This document shows, piece after piece, positions 33,140-42,134 of a stretch of 50,202 nucleotides of DNA. Source of the DNA: Parvibaculum sp. (GTDB lineage: Bacteria > Pseudomonadota > Alphaproteobacteria > Parvibaculales > Parvibaculaceae); contig JARLIS010000035.1 of the NCBI GenBank assembly GCA_031291615.1, forward strand, positions 1 to 50,202, read 5' to 3'. Under the pieces are notes generated by a model. The model saw only the letters and a program-made list of their open reading frames with translations. It made no database searches and had not been told where the DNA came from. Both the position numbers and the translations under genes were made by a program. The first letter of the stretch is position 1, and every line of letters starts with the position of its first letter.

Positions 33140-33970
33140 GTGAAGAAACTTGAAGGCAAGGTCGCGCTTATTTCCGGCTCCGGCCGCGGCATCGGCCGCG
33201 CATTGGCGCTGAAGCTCGCGGGCGAGGGCGCGCGCGTCGTCGTCAACGACATGGATGCGGCTCCGGCCGAAGAAGTCGTCGGCGCAATCCGCGCAACGGG
33301 CGGCGAGGCGGTCGCCTGCATCGGCAGCGTGACGGCGCCCGATTTCGGCGAGCGCTTCGTGCAGACGGCGCTCGACAACTACAAGGGCCTCGACATCATC
33401 GTCAACAATGCGGGCTATACCTGGGACAGCGTCATCCAGAAAATGACGGACGAGCAGTTCGAAGCGATGCTCGCCGTTCACCTCACCGCGCCCTTCCGCA
33501 TCCTGCGCGCGGCCGCCGAGCCGATCCGCGTCTTTGCCAAAACGGAGGCGCAGGAAGGCCGCGAGGTCTTCCGCAAGATCGTCAATATCTCCTCCGTCGC
33601 CGGCCTCGGCGGCAATACGGGGCAGGTCAGCTATTCCTCCGCCAAGGCGGGACTTGTCGGCATGACGAAAACCATGTCCAAGGAATGGGGCCGCTACAAG
33701 GTCAACGTCAATTGCGTGGCCTTCGGCTTCATCAAGACGCGCCTCACCCAGCCGCTGACGGGCGAGGGCGCGAATATCGACGTCGAAGGCCGCAAGATCG
33801 CCGTCGGCGTTCAGCCCGCCTTCATCGACGCGATGGAAAAGCAGATGATCCCGCTCGGCCGCGCCGGCACGCCCGAAGAAGCGGCCGACGGCGTCTATCT
33901 CTTCTGCACGCCGGAATCGAACTACATCAGCGGTCAGGTCGTGATCGTCGGCGGCGGCGTCTCGCTCTGA
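33140..33970 (+). CDS. Short-chain dehydrogenase/reductase (3-hydroxyacyl-CoA dehydrogenase-like)
   Basis: 276 residues from a GTG at 33140 with the preceding GAGGATT as a weak ribosome site. The cofactor motif SGSGRGIG is at 12-19, NNAG at 89-92, and the catalytic Ser (NISSVAG, 151/152), Tyr165 and Lys169 (YSSAK) are all in place. The MDAAPAEE after the second strand suggests NAD rather than NADP. As last gene of the operon it would oxidise the 3-hydroxyacyl-CoA made by the MaoC hydratase before thiolysis. A hairpin follows. Confidence 0.9.
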   Translation: MKKLEGKVALISGSGRGIGRALALKLAGEGARVVVNDMDAAPAEEVVGAIRATGGEAVACIGSVTAPDFGERFVQTALDNYKGLDIIVNNAGYTWDSVIQKMTDEQFEAMLAVHLTAPFRILRAAAEPIRVFAKTEAQEGREVFRKIVNISSVAGLGGNTGQVSYSSAKAGLVGMTKTMSKEWGRYKVNVNCVAFGFIKTRLTQPLTGEGANIDVEGRKIAVGVQPAFIDAMEKQMIPLGRAGTPEEAADGVYLFCTPESNYISGQVVIVGGGVSL

Positions 33971-33983
33971 TCTCCTGAAACGA

Positions 33984-34012
33984 CGAAGGGCGGGCCAATG
34001 GCCCGCCCTTCG
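33984..34012. terminator. Convergent terminator between the SDR and Rieske genes
   Basis: Perfect 13-bp stem CGAAGGGCGGGCC (33984-33996) with GGCCCGCCCTTCG (34000-34012) and a 3-nt AAT loop. The T run is weak on both strands. Confidence 0.7.
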
Positions 34013-34031
34013 ATATTCACGTCAGTTTATT

Positions 34032-35066
34032 CTAGCGCGCGGCATGGCGCTGATGCGCGGCGGCCACCAGTTCCTGAAACTGGATGACGCCGTTTTCATG
34101 GATCGACGACAGTCGGCCGCGATCGTAGATGCCGGCCTCGAGATTGGCCTGCACGGCGTGGCATATGTCGAGATCTTCTTTCGCGACCATATAGGCCCAG
34201 TCGATCAGGTCGTCGCGCTCCTTTTGCTTCGCCGGATCGAGATCGTTGAAGAGATAGCGATAGGTAAGGCGCATTTTCTTCGGACCGAGCGGCTCGACCT
34301 GGCCGATATTCATGCCCCAATTATACATGTTGAAGAAGAGGCCGGGCAGGCGCCACACCCAGAGCCCGTCCGTCTGCCCGCCGTCGCGCGCGGGTGCATA
34401 ATGGCGCTGGACGCGAAGGCCGATGGCGTCGATCCGGTAGCCGCGCATGTCGATGGCGTCGTTGAGGCCGGGATGAATGGTCGGGATGTGCCACGCCTCG
34501 GCATAATTGTCGCAATAGGTCTTCCAGTTGACGTCGGCCTCGACCGAGAACTGGCGCGCGAGCTTCATGCTCTCGATGGGGTGACGGAGCGCGACGGTCG
34601 AAATGTCGTTGAGCCAGTCCGGCAGCGGCTCGATCTCGGCATCGAGTGCAATGAAGATGAAGCCGCGCCAAGTCTCGCAGAGAACCGGCACGAGGCCATA
34701 TTGCTCCTTGTCGATATTCATGTCGGGCGCGCCGCGCAGCCGGCCCTCGAAATCATAGAGCCAGCGGTGATAGGGGCAGCTCAGCCTGTCGGTATGGCCG
34801 GCGCATTCGCGCAGCAGCGGCGAGGCGCGATGCCGGCAGACATTGTGGAATCCGCGCAGCACGCCGTCCTTGCCGCGAATGGCGAAAACGGGATAGCCGG
34901 CGATTTCCGCCGACACATAGTCGCCGGGATTGGCGACCTGCGATGCAAGCCCGACGAGAACCCAGCTCTTCGCCCAGATCTCGCGCCTCTCGATCTCCCA
35001 GGCATCCGGCGTCCAGTAGAGACTCGCGGGCAAGGTCTCCGGATCGAGCGATTGGCCATCCTTCAT
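34032..35066 (-). CDS. Rieske non-heme iron oxygenase, alpha subunit
   Basis: 344 residues, with GGAGGAGAG before the ATG. The Rieske cluster ligands are C77-R-H79 and C97-P-Y-H100. The mononuclear iron ligands are H193 and H198 (CDNYAEAWHIPTIHPG) with an Asp of EDLD (299/301) as the third. At the bridging position, three residues before the first His, it has E190 rather than the Asp of naphthalene-dioxygenase types, as in carnitine and other quaternary-ammonium oxygenases. No reductase gene is close. It is probably transcribed from its own promoter just past the luxR stop, where a 19-bp dyad sits 70 nt upstream. Confidence 0.9.
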   Translation of the reverse strand: MKDGQSLDPETLPASLYWTPDAWEIERREIWAKSWVLVGLASQVANPGDYVSAEIAGYPVFAIRGKDGVLRGFHNVCRHRASPLLRECAGHTDRLSCPYHRWLYDFEGRLRGAPDMNIDKEQYGLVPVLCETWRGFIFIALDAEIEPLPDWLNDISTVALRHPIESMKLARQFSVEADVNWKTYCDNYAEAWHIPTIHPGLNDAIDMRGYRIDAIGLRVQRHYAPARDGGQTDGLWVWRLPGLFFNMYNWGMNIGQVEPLGPKKMRLTYRYLFNDLDPAKQKERDDLIDWAYMVAKEDLDICHAVQANLEAGIYDRGRLSSIHENGVIQFQELVAAAHQRHAAR

Positions 35067-35136
35067 CTTCTCTCCTCCGAAACTGGCATCGCCATGGCTT
35101 TGGCAGCGGACGGTATCGGGAGGGATGGGAGGGCGG

Positions 35137-35155
35137 TATGTCCTCTATAGGATAG
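35137..35155 (-). promoter_or_regulatory. Shared dyad motif, site A (upstream of the Rieske gene)
   Basis: Minus strand CTATCC-TATAGA-GGACATA, 70 nt before the Rieske start and starting right after the luxR stop codon. It aligns with DUF1302 site C at 14 of 19 positions. It is one of five copies in this region; see the findings. Confidence 0.7.
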
Positions 35156-36001
35156 CTAGGCGGTGGTCCGCCGTGCGGCGGCTTCTTCCAGCGTCTCGAA
35201 GAAGAGCGCCAGCAGTTCCGCCTGCGAGCGCACGTCGAGCTTCACATAGATGCGCTTGATGTGATTGCGGACCGTGCCCGGCGCAATCTTCAACATGCGG
35301 CCGACGGATTTCGGCGGCAGGCCCTTGAGCAGAAGATGCGTCACTTCCTTCTCGCGGTCGCTCAGCTCCTCCTCGCCGAAGCGCTCATAGGCGGTCGAGA
35401 ACAGACGGTGAAGCTGGTGCGAGGGCGCCGGGTCGGGGTGCTTCTGCTCGTTGTAGAGCGCCCATATGCGCCGCGCTGCAACTTCGACGCATTCGGTCAG
35501 GGCGGCAAGGCGACGGAAATCCGTGACATTGAACTGGGGCGCACCGGCAAAGCGCATTAGCGAGAAATAGGCGGCAAAATTGTCGTCGAAATAGAGCAGG
35601 TAGCAGATCTCGTCGATCATGCCGTAGGGCCGGTAATAGGAGATGTAGTAGGCGCTCTCCCGAAAATCCGGCGGAAACATTTCCTTCGGCGACAGGCACA
35701 CGCTCGTCCGGCGCTTCAGGAACTGCTCATAGCTCGGATCGAGAAGATACTGCCCCTCCTTGTAGTCGCGGTTCCATTCATGCTCGCCGTCGAGATCGAT
35801 GACGATGGGCGGCGCGTCCCGCAGATAGAAGCCCGCATAAAGCGTCGTGTTCGGAACGAGCGCGGTGAGGCCCTTGCCAAGCTTCCGGATGCTTTCCAGC
35901 ACATCGCTTTCGGTCAGCGCCTCGGCGAGATGCTTGCTCCACGAGGCGTTCAGCGAAAGCGGAAGCGTTCCCTTGAAATCGATACTGTTCATGGGACCCA
36001 T
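35156..36001 (-). CDS. LuxR-type (GerE HTH) regulator without an AHL-binding domain
   Basis: 281 residues from the ATG at 36001, which has GGAAGGGA upstream; an ATG at 35992 is also possible. The frame is open to 37006, but that is antisense to the aminotransferase. The C-terminal HTH reads LSDREKEVTHLLLKGLPPKSVGRMLKIAPGTVRNHIKRIYVKLDVRSQAELL. The N-terminal ~200 residues look GAF-like (TLYAGFYLRDAPPIVIDLDGEHEW, YLLDPSYEQF) and lack the conserved AHL-binding residues. It lies between the Rieske and aminotransferase genes and a dyad sits 69 nt before its start. I infer that it is the regulator of the dyad regulon. Confidence 0.85.
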   Translation of the reverse strand: MGPMNSIDFKGTLPLSLNASWSKHLAEALTESDVLESIRKLGKGLTALVPNTTLYAGFYLRDAPPIVIDLDGEHEWNRDYKEGQYLLDPSYEQFLKRRTSVCLSPKEMFPPDFRESAYYISYYRPYGMIDEICYLLYFDDNFAAYFSLMRFAGAPQFNVTDFRRLAALTECVEVAARRIWALYNEQKHPDPAPSHQLHRLFSTAYERFGEEELSDREKEVTHLLLKGLPPKSVGRMLKIAPGTVRNHIKRIYVKLDVRSQAELLALFFETLEEAAARRTTA

Positions 36002-36070
36002 TTTTATCCCTTCCTGCGGATATTTGAAGCGGAAAGGCCGGGTGTCCCATCGTATATGGCTGCCGCTGCC

Positions 36071-36089
36071 ATAGCCTACCAAGGCCACA
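36071..36089. promoter_or_regulatory. Shared dyad motif, site B (aminotransferase / luxR divergent region)
   Basis: Plus strand ATAGCC-TACCAA-GGCCACA, 101 nt before the aminotransferase start and 69 nt before the luxR start. Read on the minus strand it is TGGCC-TTGGTA-GGCTAT, close to the amidase site. Confidence 0.65.
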
Positions 36090-36190
36090 GAGCGCGCCGC
36101 CGCGATGCAGTAAAAACAGGAGGCGCATCGTCGGTGCGCATGAGAACGCAGATTTGACAAGGCGTCGTCCGTGGCGCCGGGAGCACCACC

Positions 36191-37582
36191 GTGGCCATAG
36201 CCAATATCACCGAGGCGCCGATCGCAACATCCGACATCGATCGGCGGCACATACTGCACCCCTTCACCGATCTCTCGGTGATGGAGAAGGCAGAGCGCAC
36301 GGTCATCGTCGGCGCCAAGGGCAACTATGTCTACGGCGAAGATGGCCGCAAGTTTCTCGACGGCCTTGGCGGCATGTGGTGCGTCAATATCGGCCACGGC
36401 CGCGACGAGATGGCCGACGCCATCGCCGATCAGGTGCGCCGCCTCGATTATTATTCGCCCTTCGACGATCTGACGACGCCCGCCATGGCGGCGCTTGCCG
36501 AAGCGCTCGCGTCGCATGCGCCGGGCACGCTCAACCGCGTGCTTTTCACGACCGGCGGATCGACCGCCGCCGACTCCGCCATCCGCATCGCCCATCACTA
36601 TTTCGAGCGCATCGGTCAGCCCGGGCGCCGTCATGTCATCACGCGCGACCGGTCCTATCACGGCAGCACCTATCTGACCGCCTCCCTGAGCGACCGGAGC
36701 TATTGCGACGGCTGGTCCCGTGAAAGCGGCTTCATCCACCACATCAGCGCGCCGGGCCTTTACCGGCGGCCGGAGGGCATGTCGGAAGCTGCCTTCGCCG
36801 ATCATCTGCTGAAGGAGTTCGAGGACAAGATCGCGGAACTCGGTGCGGAAAACGTCGCGGCCTTCATCGCGGAACCCATTCAGGGCTCGGGCGGCGTCAT
36901 CGTGCCGCCCGCAGGCTACCTGCGGCGTATGCGCGAAACCTGCCGAAAGGCCGGCATCCTTTACATCTCCGATGAAGTCGTGACCGCCTTCGGCCGTCTT
37001 GGTCATGTCTTCGCGTCGGAAGATGAATTCGGCATCGTTCCCGACATGGTGACGACGGCGAAGGGTCTGACCTCGGGCTATATTCCGCTCGGCGCCGTCA
37101 TCCTGTCCGACGAAATCTACGAGAAGATGCGCAGCCCCGGTTCCTACTTCAACACAGGCTTCACTTATTCAGGCCATGCGGTGGCCTGCGCCGCGGCGCT
37201 GAAGAACCTCGAAATCATCGAGCGCGAAAAGCTCTGCGAGCATGTGCGCACGATCGGCCCCTTCTTCGAGAGCAAGCTCGCGGAGCTGCGCGACCTGCCG
37301 CTTGTCGGCGACGTTCGCGGCCATCGCCTGATGATGTGCGTGGAATATGTGGCCGACAAGGCGCGCAAGGAACTCTTCGCCGATGAAACGCGGATCGGAA
37401 AGCGCATCTGGCGGCATTGCCAGAAGCGCGGGCTCCTCGTGCGCCCGCTCGCCCATCTCAACGTCCTGTCGCCGCCTCTGACGCTTGGCCGCGACGAGAT
37501 TGAATTTATCGGCGATGTGCTGCGCGCAGCGATCCTCGACACGGCGGACGAACTCGTCAGGGATGGGATCAAGGTCACTTGA
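36191..37582 (+). CDS. Class III (omega) aminotransferase, PLP-dependent
   Basis: 463 residues from a GTG at 36191 with GGGAG upstream. The fold is that of class III transaminases: TTGGSTAADSAIRIA (phosphate cup), YHGST (156-160), AEPIQGSGGVIVPP, DEVVTAFGR with D261 that contacts the pyridine nitrogen, and Schiff-base lysine K291 in TTAKGLTSGYIPLG. Typical substrates are omega-amino acids and amines with pyruvate as acceptor. It is divergent from luxR, and a shared dyad lies upstream. An amine produced or demethylated by the Rieske enzyme could be its substrate, but this is inference. Confidence 0.9.
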   Translation: MAIANITEAPIATSDIDRRHILHPFTDLSVMEKAERTVIVGAKGNYVYGEDGRKFLDGLGGMWCVNIGHGRDEMADAIADQVRRLDYYSPFDDLTTPAMAALAEALASHAPGTLNRVLFTTGGSTAADSAIRIAHHYFERIGQPGRRHVITRDRSYHGSTYLTASLSDRSYCDGWSRESGFIHHISAPGLYRRPEGMSEAAFADHLLKEFEDKIAELGAENVAAFIAEPIQGSGGVIVPPAGYLRRMRETCRKAGILYISDEVVTAFGRLGHVFASEDEFGIVPDMVTTAKGLTSGYIPLGAVILSDEIYEKMRSPGSYFNTGFTYSGHAVACAAALKNLEIIEREKLCEHVRTIGPFFESKLAELRDLPLVGDVRGHRLMMCVEYVADKARKELFADETRIGKRIWRHCQKRGLLVRPLAHLNVLSPPLTLGRDEIEFIGDVLRAAILDTADELVRDGIKVT

Positions 37583-37584
37583 GA

Positions 37585-37603
37585 CTATCCCATCTAGGCC
37601 ATA
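37585..37603 (+). promoter_or_regulatory. Shared dyad motif, site C (upstream of the DUF1302 gene)
   Basis: CTATCC-CATCTA-GGCCATA, starting 2 nt after the aminotransferase stop and 102 nt before the DUF1302 start, almost the same distance as site B from the aminotransferase start. Confidence 0.7.
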
Positions 37604-37705
37604 TCGCTCGGGCGGGGAGTGCCTAGTCTTGCAAGTGTCGACCGTCATGCGTGGTCGATGGAGGGCCGCTCTGGGGGAGCGGTCGGTTGATGAAAAGGGG
37701 GGCTT

Positions 37706-39424
37706 ATGCAAGGACGCTTCGGAGAACGGATCAGGGCATCTCGTGGGATGCTGCTCGCGGGCGGCTTTGCTGCGCTCGTCATGGCCGCGCCGGGAACGGC
37801 CGAGGCTCAGAAATTCAAGTCCGGCGACTTCGACATTTCGGTCGACACCACCTTGTCGGCGACCGCCATGGTGCGGACCTCGAACCGCAACTGCGCCTTC
37901 ATCAGCGACACCAATCCGCAGGGCTGCGCCTCGGACGGCTTGACCGACAACTACGATGACGGCGATCTCAATTTCAATCGCTGGGACATTGTCAGCGCGC
38001 CTCTTGGCGGCCTCACCGAAGTCGAAGTCAAGAACGGCGACTACGGCGCATTCCTCCGCACCAGCTATTTCGTCGACGCCATTCTCGCCAGAAAGGATTC
38101 GACGCGCCGCACCGATCTCAGCGAAACGGCGGTCCATCAGGAAGGCCGCCGCATCAGGCTGCTCGATGCCTATGTCTATGGCGACGTTCCGGTCGGCGAC
38201 ATGCCGGTGAATGTGCGCCTCGGCAATCAGGTTCTGAATTGGGGCGAAAGCCTCTTTTACGGCGGCGGCATCGCCGAAACCAATTCCTACGATTCCTCGA
38301 AGCTGCGCGGCGCCGGGGCGGAGATCAAGGAAGCCTTCCTTCCCGCGCCGATGGGTCTTTTCAGGTTCTCGCCGCTCGACGGGCTCGACATCTCGGCCTA
38401 CTACCAGGTGCGCTGGAACCCGACGGAACTCGATCCCGTCGGCACCTTCTTCTCGCAGGAAGATATTGTCGGCCCCGGCCATCAGGGCATTTTCTACGGC
38501 CCCGCACTTGGCGGCATCGGCGACCCCGGTTCGTCCGGCGTCTCTCCGGCCCAACAGTTCGCGCTCGGCACGGGCATTCCCGATGTCGGCGGCGGCGAGC
38601 CGCGGCATTCCGGTCAATGGGGCGTGTCCGGTACCTATTTCAGCGATGCGCTGCAAACCGAATTCGGCCTCTATTACATGCGCTATCACCAGAAGGTGCC
38701 CGCCGTCGGCGTGAATGCCGAATGCTACGGCACGCCGGTCGATTGCTACCCTGTGTCCTACTTCCTCAACTATGTGCAGGATCAGAACCTCTACGGCGCG
38801 ACGGCGAGCTATGTCTGGCAGGGCGTTTCCTTCGGCGCGGAAGTGGCCTATCAGCCTAATTACCCCGTGCCTTTGTCCGATCCCTTCACGCCCGCCGTGC
38901 TGGCCGCCTACGACGCCGATCCGGTCACCTTCCTCGGCAGCGCCAGGGAACAGGGCTTTGCCCGCGCGAACCGGACGCAGACGATCCTGAATGCGATCTA
39001 TATCGCGCCGCCGACGGATACCGTCTTCGGTCCGATCATCGGCGGCCTCGGCATGGACAATCTGACCATCATGGCCGAAGCCGCCTGGACCCATTTCGAC
39101 AGGAAGCCTGAATATACCTTCGGCGACGTGAACGCCGTCGGCTATGTCCTCGACGTGACTGGCAGCTATCAGGGCGTATGGAACACGTCCTGGGTTCTCT
39201 CGCCGGGCATCAGCTTCAAGCAGGATGTGCGCGGAACGGCGCTCGACTATGCCCTGACGGACACGCATGTCGACGGACGCAAGTCGATCACCCTGCGGTT
39301 GACGGCGGACTATCAATCCGTCTGGAGCCTGGGCGTCGCCTATACCAACAATTTCGGCGGCGGGATGACGAATTTCCTGAGCGACCGGGATTTCGCTTCC
39401 TTCAATGTTTCCTACGCGTTCTGA
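37706..39424 (+). CDS. DUF1302 family outer-membrane beta-barrel protein
   Basis: 572 residues with a signal peptide ending near APGTAEAQ; AAGGGGGG precedes the ATG. Landmarks are FNRWDIVSAPLGGLTEVEVKNGDYGAFLRTSYFVD, NQVLNWGESLFYGGGIAETN, WNPTELDPVGTFFS and a C-terminal aromatic (NVSYAF) as expected for BAM-assembled barrels. DUF1302 proteins are typically paired with DUF1329, as here, and are found in clusters for degradation or transport of hydrophobic compounds. Exact transport role is not established. Confidence 0.85.
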   Translation: MQGRFGERIRASRGMLLAGGFAALVMAAPGTAEAQKFKSGDFDISVDTTLSATAMVRTSNRNCAFISDTNPQGCASDGLTDNYDDGDLNFNRWDIVSAPLGGLTEVEVKNGDYGAFLRTSYFVDAILARKDSTRRTDLSETAVHQEGRRIRLLDAYVYGDVPVGDMPVNVRLGNQVLNWGESLFYGGGIAETNSYDSSKLRGAGAEIKEAFLPAPMGLFRFSPLDGLDISAYYQVRWNPTELDPVGTFFSQEDIVGPGHQGIFYGPALGGIGDPGSSGVSPAQQFALGTGIPDVGGGEPRHSGQWGVSGTYFSDALQTEFGLYYMRYHQKVPAVGVNAECYGTPVDCYPVSYFLNYVQDQNLYGATASYVWQGVSFGAEVAYQPNYPVPLSDPFTPAVLAAYDADPVTFLGSAREQGFARANRTQTILNAIYIAPPTDTVFGPIIGGLGMDNLTIMAEAAWTHFDRKPEYTFGDVNAVGYVLDVTGSYQGVWNTSWVLSPGISFKQDVRGTALDYALTDTHVDGRKSITLRLTADYQSVWSLGVAYTNNFGGGMTNFLSDRDFASFNVSYAF

Positions 39425-39461
39425 GCGCGGCGCGATCACCGATTTTGAAAGGGTGAAGAGA

Positions 39462-40814
39462 ATGTCGAAAAAGATTTTCGCCGCCGCGGCTCTGTTCGTG
39501 TGCGCGACCATGGGTGGGGCGGCAGCGGACGATGCGTCGGACCTCGGCGGCAGGCTGACGCCCGTCGGCGCGGAGCGCGCGGGCAATGCCGCCGGCACTA
39601 TTCCGGCCTGGGACAGCGGGCTGGCGACGCCGCCGGCGGGCTACAAGCCCGGCGGCGATTATGTCGATCCCTATGCGTCAGACGCGAAGCTCTTCTCGAT
39701 CGATAAGAGCAATCTCGACCGCTACAAGGACAATCTGACCGCGGGCCAGCGCGCCATCTTCGCGCGCTTCCCCGACTACCGGATGGATGTCTATCCGACG
39801 CATAGAAGCTGCGCGCTTCCCAAGAGCAATTACGAAAAGACGAAACAGAATGTCGGCGTGGCGAAGCTCGATCCCGCGACATGGGATCTCGTCGGCGCGG
39901 TACCGGGCGGCTTGCCTTTTCCCCTGCCGCAGAACGGCGCGGAAGCCATGTGGAACCACAGGCTCGCCTTCGAAGGGATCGGCCGCAACGTCTCCGGCAC
40001 CTCGGCCGTCGTGAACGCGGCCGGCAGCTTCGTGCCGCAGAAGTGGGAGGAGGTCCGCCTCTCCAATTACTACAATCCGGCGAACACGACTTTCGATGCG
40101 TTGCAGAACATTCAGCTCAAATATTTCACCATCTACACCGAGCCGGCGCGCCTCGCGGGCGAGGAATATCTCGTCCACGAAACGCTCAACGGCGAGCGCA
40201 ACGCCTGGATCTACAGCCCCGGCCTTCGCCGCGTCCGCCGCGCGCCGACGCTGGCCTATGACAATCCGTCTTCGGGCTATGAAGGCCTTGCGACCAACGA
40301 CCAGCTCTACATGTTCAACGGTCGCCTCGACCGCTATGACTGGAAGCTCGTCGGCAAGAAGGAGCTTTATGTTCCCTACAACAACTTCGCCTTCGCAAGC
40401 TCGTCCCATCGCGTCAAGGAGCTCGTGAAGGACAACTTCACCAATCGCGACCTCATGCGCTACGAGCTGCATCGCGTCTGGGTGGTCGACGCCACGCTCA
40501 AGCAGGGCATCCGCCACATGCTGCCGCACCGCGTCTTCTACATCGACGAAGACAGCTGGCGCATCCTCGCCACCGATATCTATGACGGACACGGCAATGT
40601 CTGGCGGTATCAGGAGGAAACGACCGTTCCCGTCTATGACGTTCCGACCTGCTTCAGCTTCGGCGAGACGTTTTACGACTTCCAGACCGGCCGCTATATT
40701 CTCGATCTGGCCTATAACGACGACAAGCGTCCTGATTTCCATGCCGAAACAAATGGCGGCGCGACGGACGACATGTTCACCGTCGGCTACCTGCGGAAGC
40801 GGGGCACGCGCTGA
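39462..40814 (+). CDS. DUF1329 family periplasmic protein
   Basis: 450 residues from the ATG at 39462; the frame extends to 39405 inside the DUF1302 gene. It has a signal peptide (KKIFAAAALFVCATMGGAAA) and no lipobox. Family landmarks include LGGRLTPVGAERAGNAAGTIPAWDSGL, DPYASDAKLFSIDKSNLDRYKDNL, WIYSPGLRRVRRAPTLAYD and FINGRLDRYDW-type segments. DUF1329 has a LolB-like fold and is always found beside DUF1302, suggesting that together they move a lipophilic ligand through the envelope. A strong terminator follows 39 nt after the stop. Confidence 0.85.
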   Translation: MSKKIFAAAALFVCATMGGAAADDASDLGGRLTPVGAERAGNAAGTIPAWDSGLATPPAGYKPGGDYVDPYASDAKLFSIDKSNLDRYKDNLTAGQRAIFARFPDYRMDVYPTHRSCALPKSNYEKTKQNVGVAKLDPATWDLVGAVPGGLPFPLPQNGAEAMWNHRLAFEGIGRNVSGTSAVVNAAGSFVPQKWEEVRLSNYYNPANTTFDALQNIQLKYFTIYTEPARLAGEEYLVHETLNGERNAWIYSPGLRRVRRAPTLAYDNPSSGYEGLATNDQLYMFNGRLDRYDWKLVGKKELYVPYNNFAFASSSHRVKELVKDNFTNRDLMRYELHRVWVVDATLKQGIRHMLPHRVFYIDEDSWRILATDIYDGHGNVWRYQEETTVPVYDVPTCFSFGETFYDFQTGRYILDLAYNDDKRPDFHAETNGGATDDMFTVGYLRKRGTR

Positions 40815-40853
40815 CAAGCGCTTCGGCCCCCGGCCGGAGAGTATCGCCATCGT

Positions 40854-40887
40854 CGAGGCGGGATCGCGAGATCCCGCCTCGTTTTTT
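40854..40887 (+). terminator. Rho-independent terminator after DUF1302-DUF1329
   Basis: Perfect 12-bp stem (CGAGGCGGGATC at 40854-40865 with GATCCCGCCTCG at 40870-40881), a GCGA tetraloop and six T. Confidence 0.92.
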
Positions 40888-40928
40888 CGCCGTCGGGTGT
40901 TGCCGATCACGGCTCCGGGAGATAGTGC

Positions 40929-42131
40929 ATGACGGATGAAGTTGAGCAGGCGGCAGGCGGATGGTGGCGGCGCGTCGATCACCGAAGCTCGGCGACGCTC
41001 TTTTTCATCGCCCTTGCCGGCGCCTATGGAATGCTCTTTGCCTCGATGCTGCCCGCGCTTGTCGATGTCTGGGTGGCCCACCTCCATCTTTCCGAACGGA
41101 CAGCGGGCCTCATCGCCACGGCGAATGTTCTGGCCGCCACCATCGGCCTCGGCCTTTCCATCCGCCTTGTGAGCCTGTGGTCGCTGACGCGCATTGCGCG
41201 CGCGGGCATCGTGGCGGCGCTTGTCGGCGATCTCGCCTCGATCGTGGCCAGCGATGCCACGGAACTCTTTCTGTTTCGCAGCCTTGCGGGCCTCGGGCTT
41301 GGCCTTCTCGCCGGCGCCATGACCAACTGGTTCGGCCGCCATGAACATGCAGAGCGCGGCTTCGGCATGTCGATCATGCTGCAATTCGTACTGGCGGCGC
41401 TCCTGTTCGCGGCGATCCCGGCCCTGCATCCCTGGTTCGGCCAGGCGAGCGTCTATGTCGCCTTGCTGTCGCTGGGCGCGGTGTCCGTCATTCTCCATCC
41501 CCTGTTCAATCTGAACGGCGGCTCCGTACCGCTGCCGGCCACGATGAAGGCGTCGGCCGTTCAAGAGGAGGGAAGGTCGACCGCGATCAAGGTTTCCGCT
41601 GTGCTCGCCTTCGCCCTTTTCGAGCTCGCCGTGGTCGGGCTCTGGAGTTACATGCTGCGCTATGCGGAACTGGGCGGCATGTCGCCGGATACCGCATCGC
41701 GCTTTCTCGCGCTCTCTTCTCTTTGCGGCATTCCGGGGACATTCCTTGTCTTCTACCTTGGAAGCCGTTACGGGCGCCTCTGGCCCTTGCTTGCATCGCT
41801 TGCGGTTTACGCTTTGCCGACGCTCGCTCTCATTCGGCTTCAGGCGTCAAGCCTTGTTCTCGTCACGGCGCTTGTGCTCCAGAACATCGCCTGGGCCTTC
41901 GCGGCGCCCTACTTTCAGGCGGTCCAGGCGAGTCTCGACAAGACGGGGAAACTGGCGGTCTGGGGCATGCTGGTTGCATCGGCAGGCGCGGGCCTCGGCC
42001 CGGCATTGCTCGGCGCGGCGATCGACGATCGCTCCTACGTCGTCGCCTTCGCGGCCGTCGTCGCGATGCTCGCGGTGTCGGCGCTCCTTGTCGCCCGTCC
42101 GGCCATCGTCGCCGACCGGACGGCGGACTGA
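40929..42131 (+). CDS. Major facilitator superfamily transporter
   Basis: 400 residues with about twelve membrane helices; GGGAG is 8 nt upstream. The first half has FIALAGAYGMLFASMLPALVD and the cytoplasmic loop WSLTRIARAG before helix 3; the loop after helix 6 is short and charged (KASAVQEEGRSTAIK). It resembles small-solute MFS carriers rather than drug pumps, but the substrate is unknown. It lies after the DUF1302-DUF1329 terminator and is convergent with the amidase gene, 3 nt between the stops. No clear dyad precedes it. Confidence 0.85.
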   Translation: MTDEVEQAAGGWWRRVDHRSSATLFFIALAGAYGMLFASMLPALVDVWVAHLHLSERTAGLIATANVLAATIGLGLSIRLVSLWSLTRIARAGIVAALVGDLASIVASDATELFLFRSLAGLGLGLLAGAMTNWFGRHEHAERGFGMSIMLQFVLAALLFAAIPALHPWFGQASVYVALLSLGAVSVILHPLFNLNGGSVPLPATMKASAVQEEGRSTAIKVSAVLAFALFELAVVGLWSYMLRYAELGGMSPDTASRFLALSSLCGIPGTFLVFYLGSRYGRLWPLLASLAVYALPTLALIRLQASSLVLVTALVLQNIAWAFAAPYFQAVQASLDKTGKLAVWGMLVASAGAGLGPALLGAAIDDRSYVVAFAAVVAMLAVSALLVARPAIVADRTAD

Positions 42132-42134
42132 CGC

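Noticed and set aside
35156..37006. Extended 616-codon frame for the LuxR gene
   Set aside because: The part above 36001 is antisense to the aminotransferase, and a proper start with GGAAGGGA exists at 36001. The same reasoning trims the tetR, thiolase and amidase frames.
40900..40914. TTGCC-GATCAC-GGCT before the MFS gene as a sixth dyad copy
   Set aside because: The right arm is incomplete and it lies only 14 nt before the start codon, inside the region needed for the ribosome site. Too weak to include.
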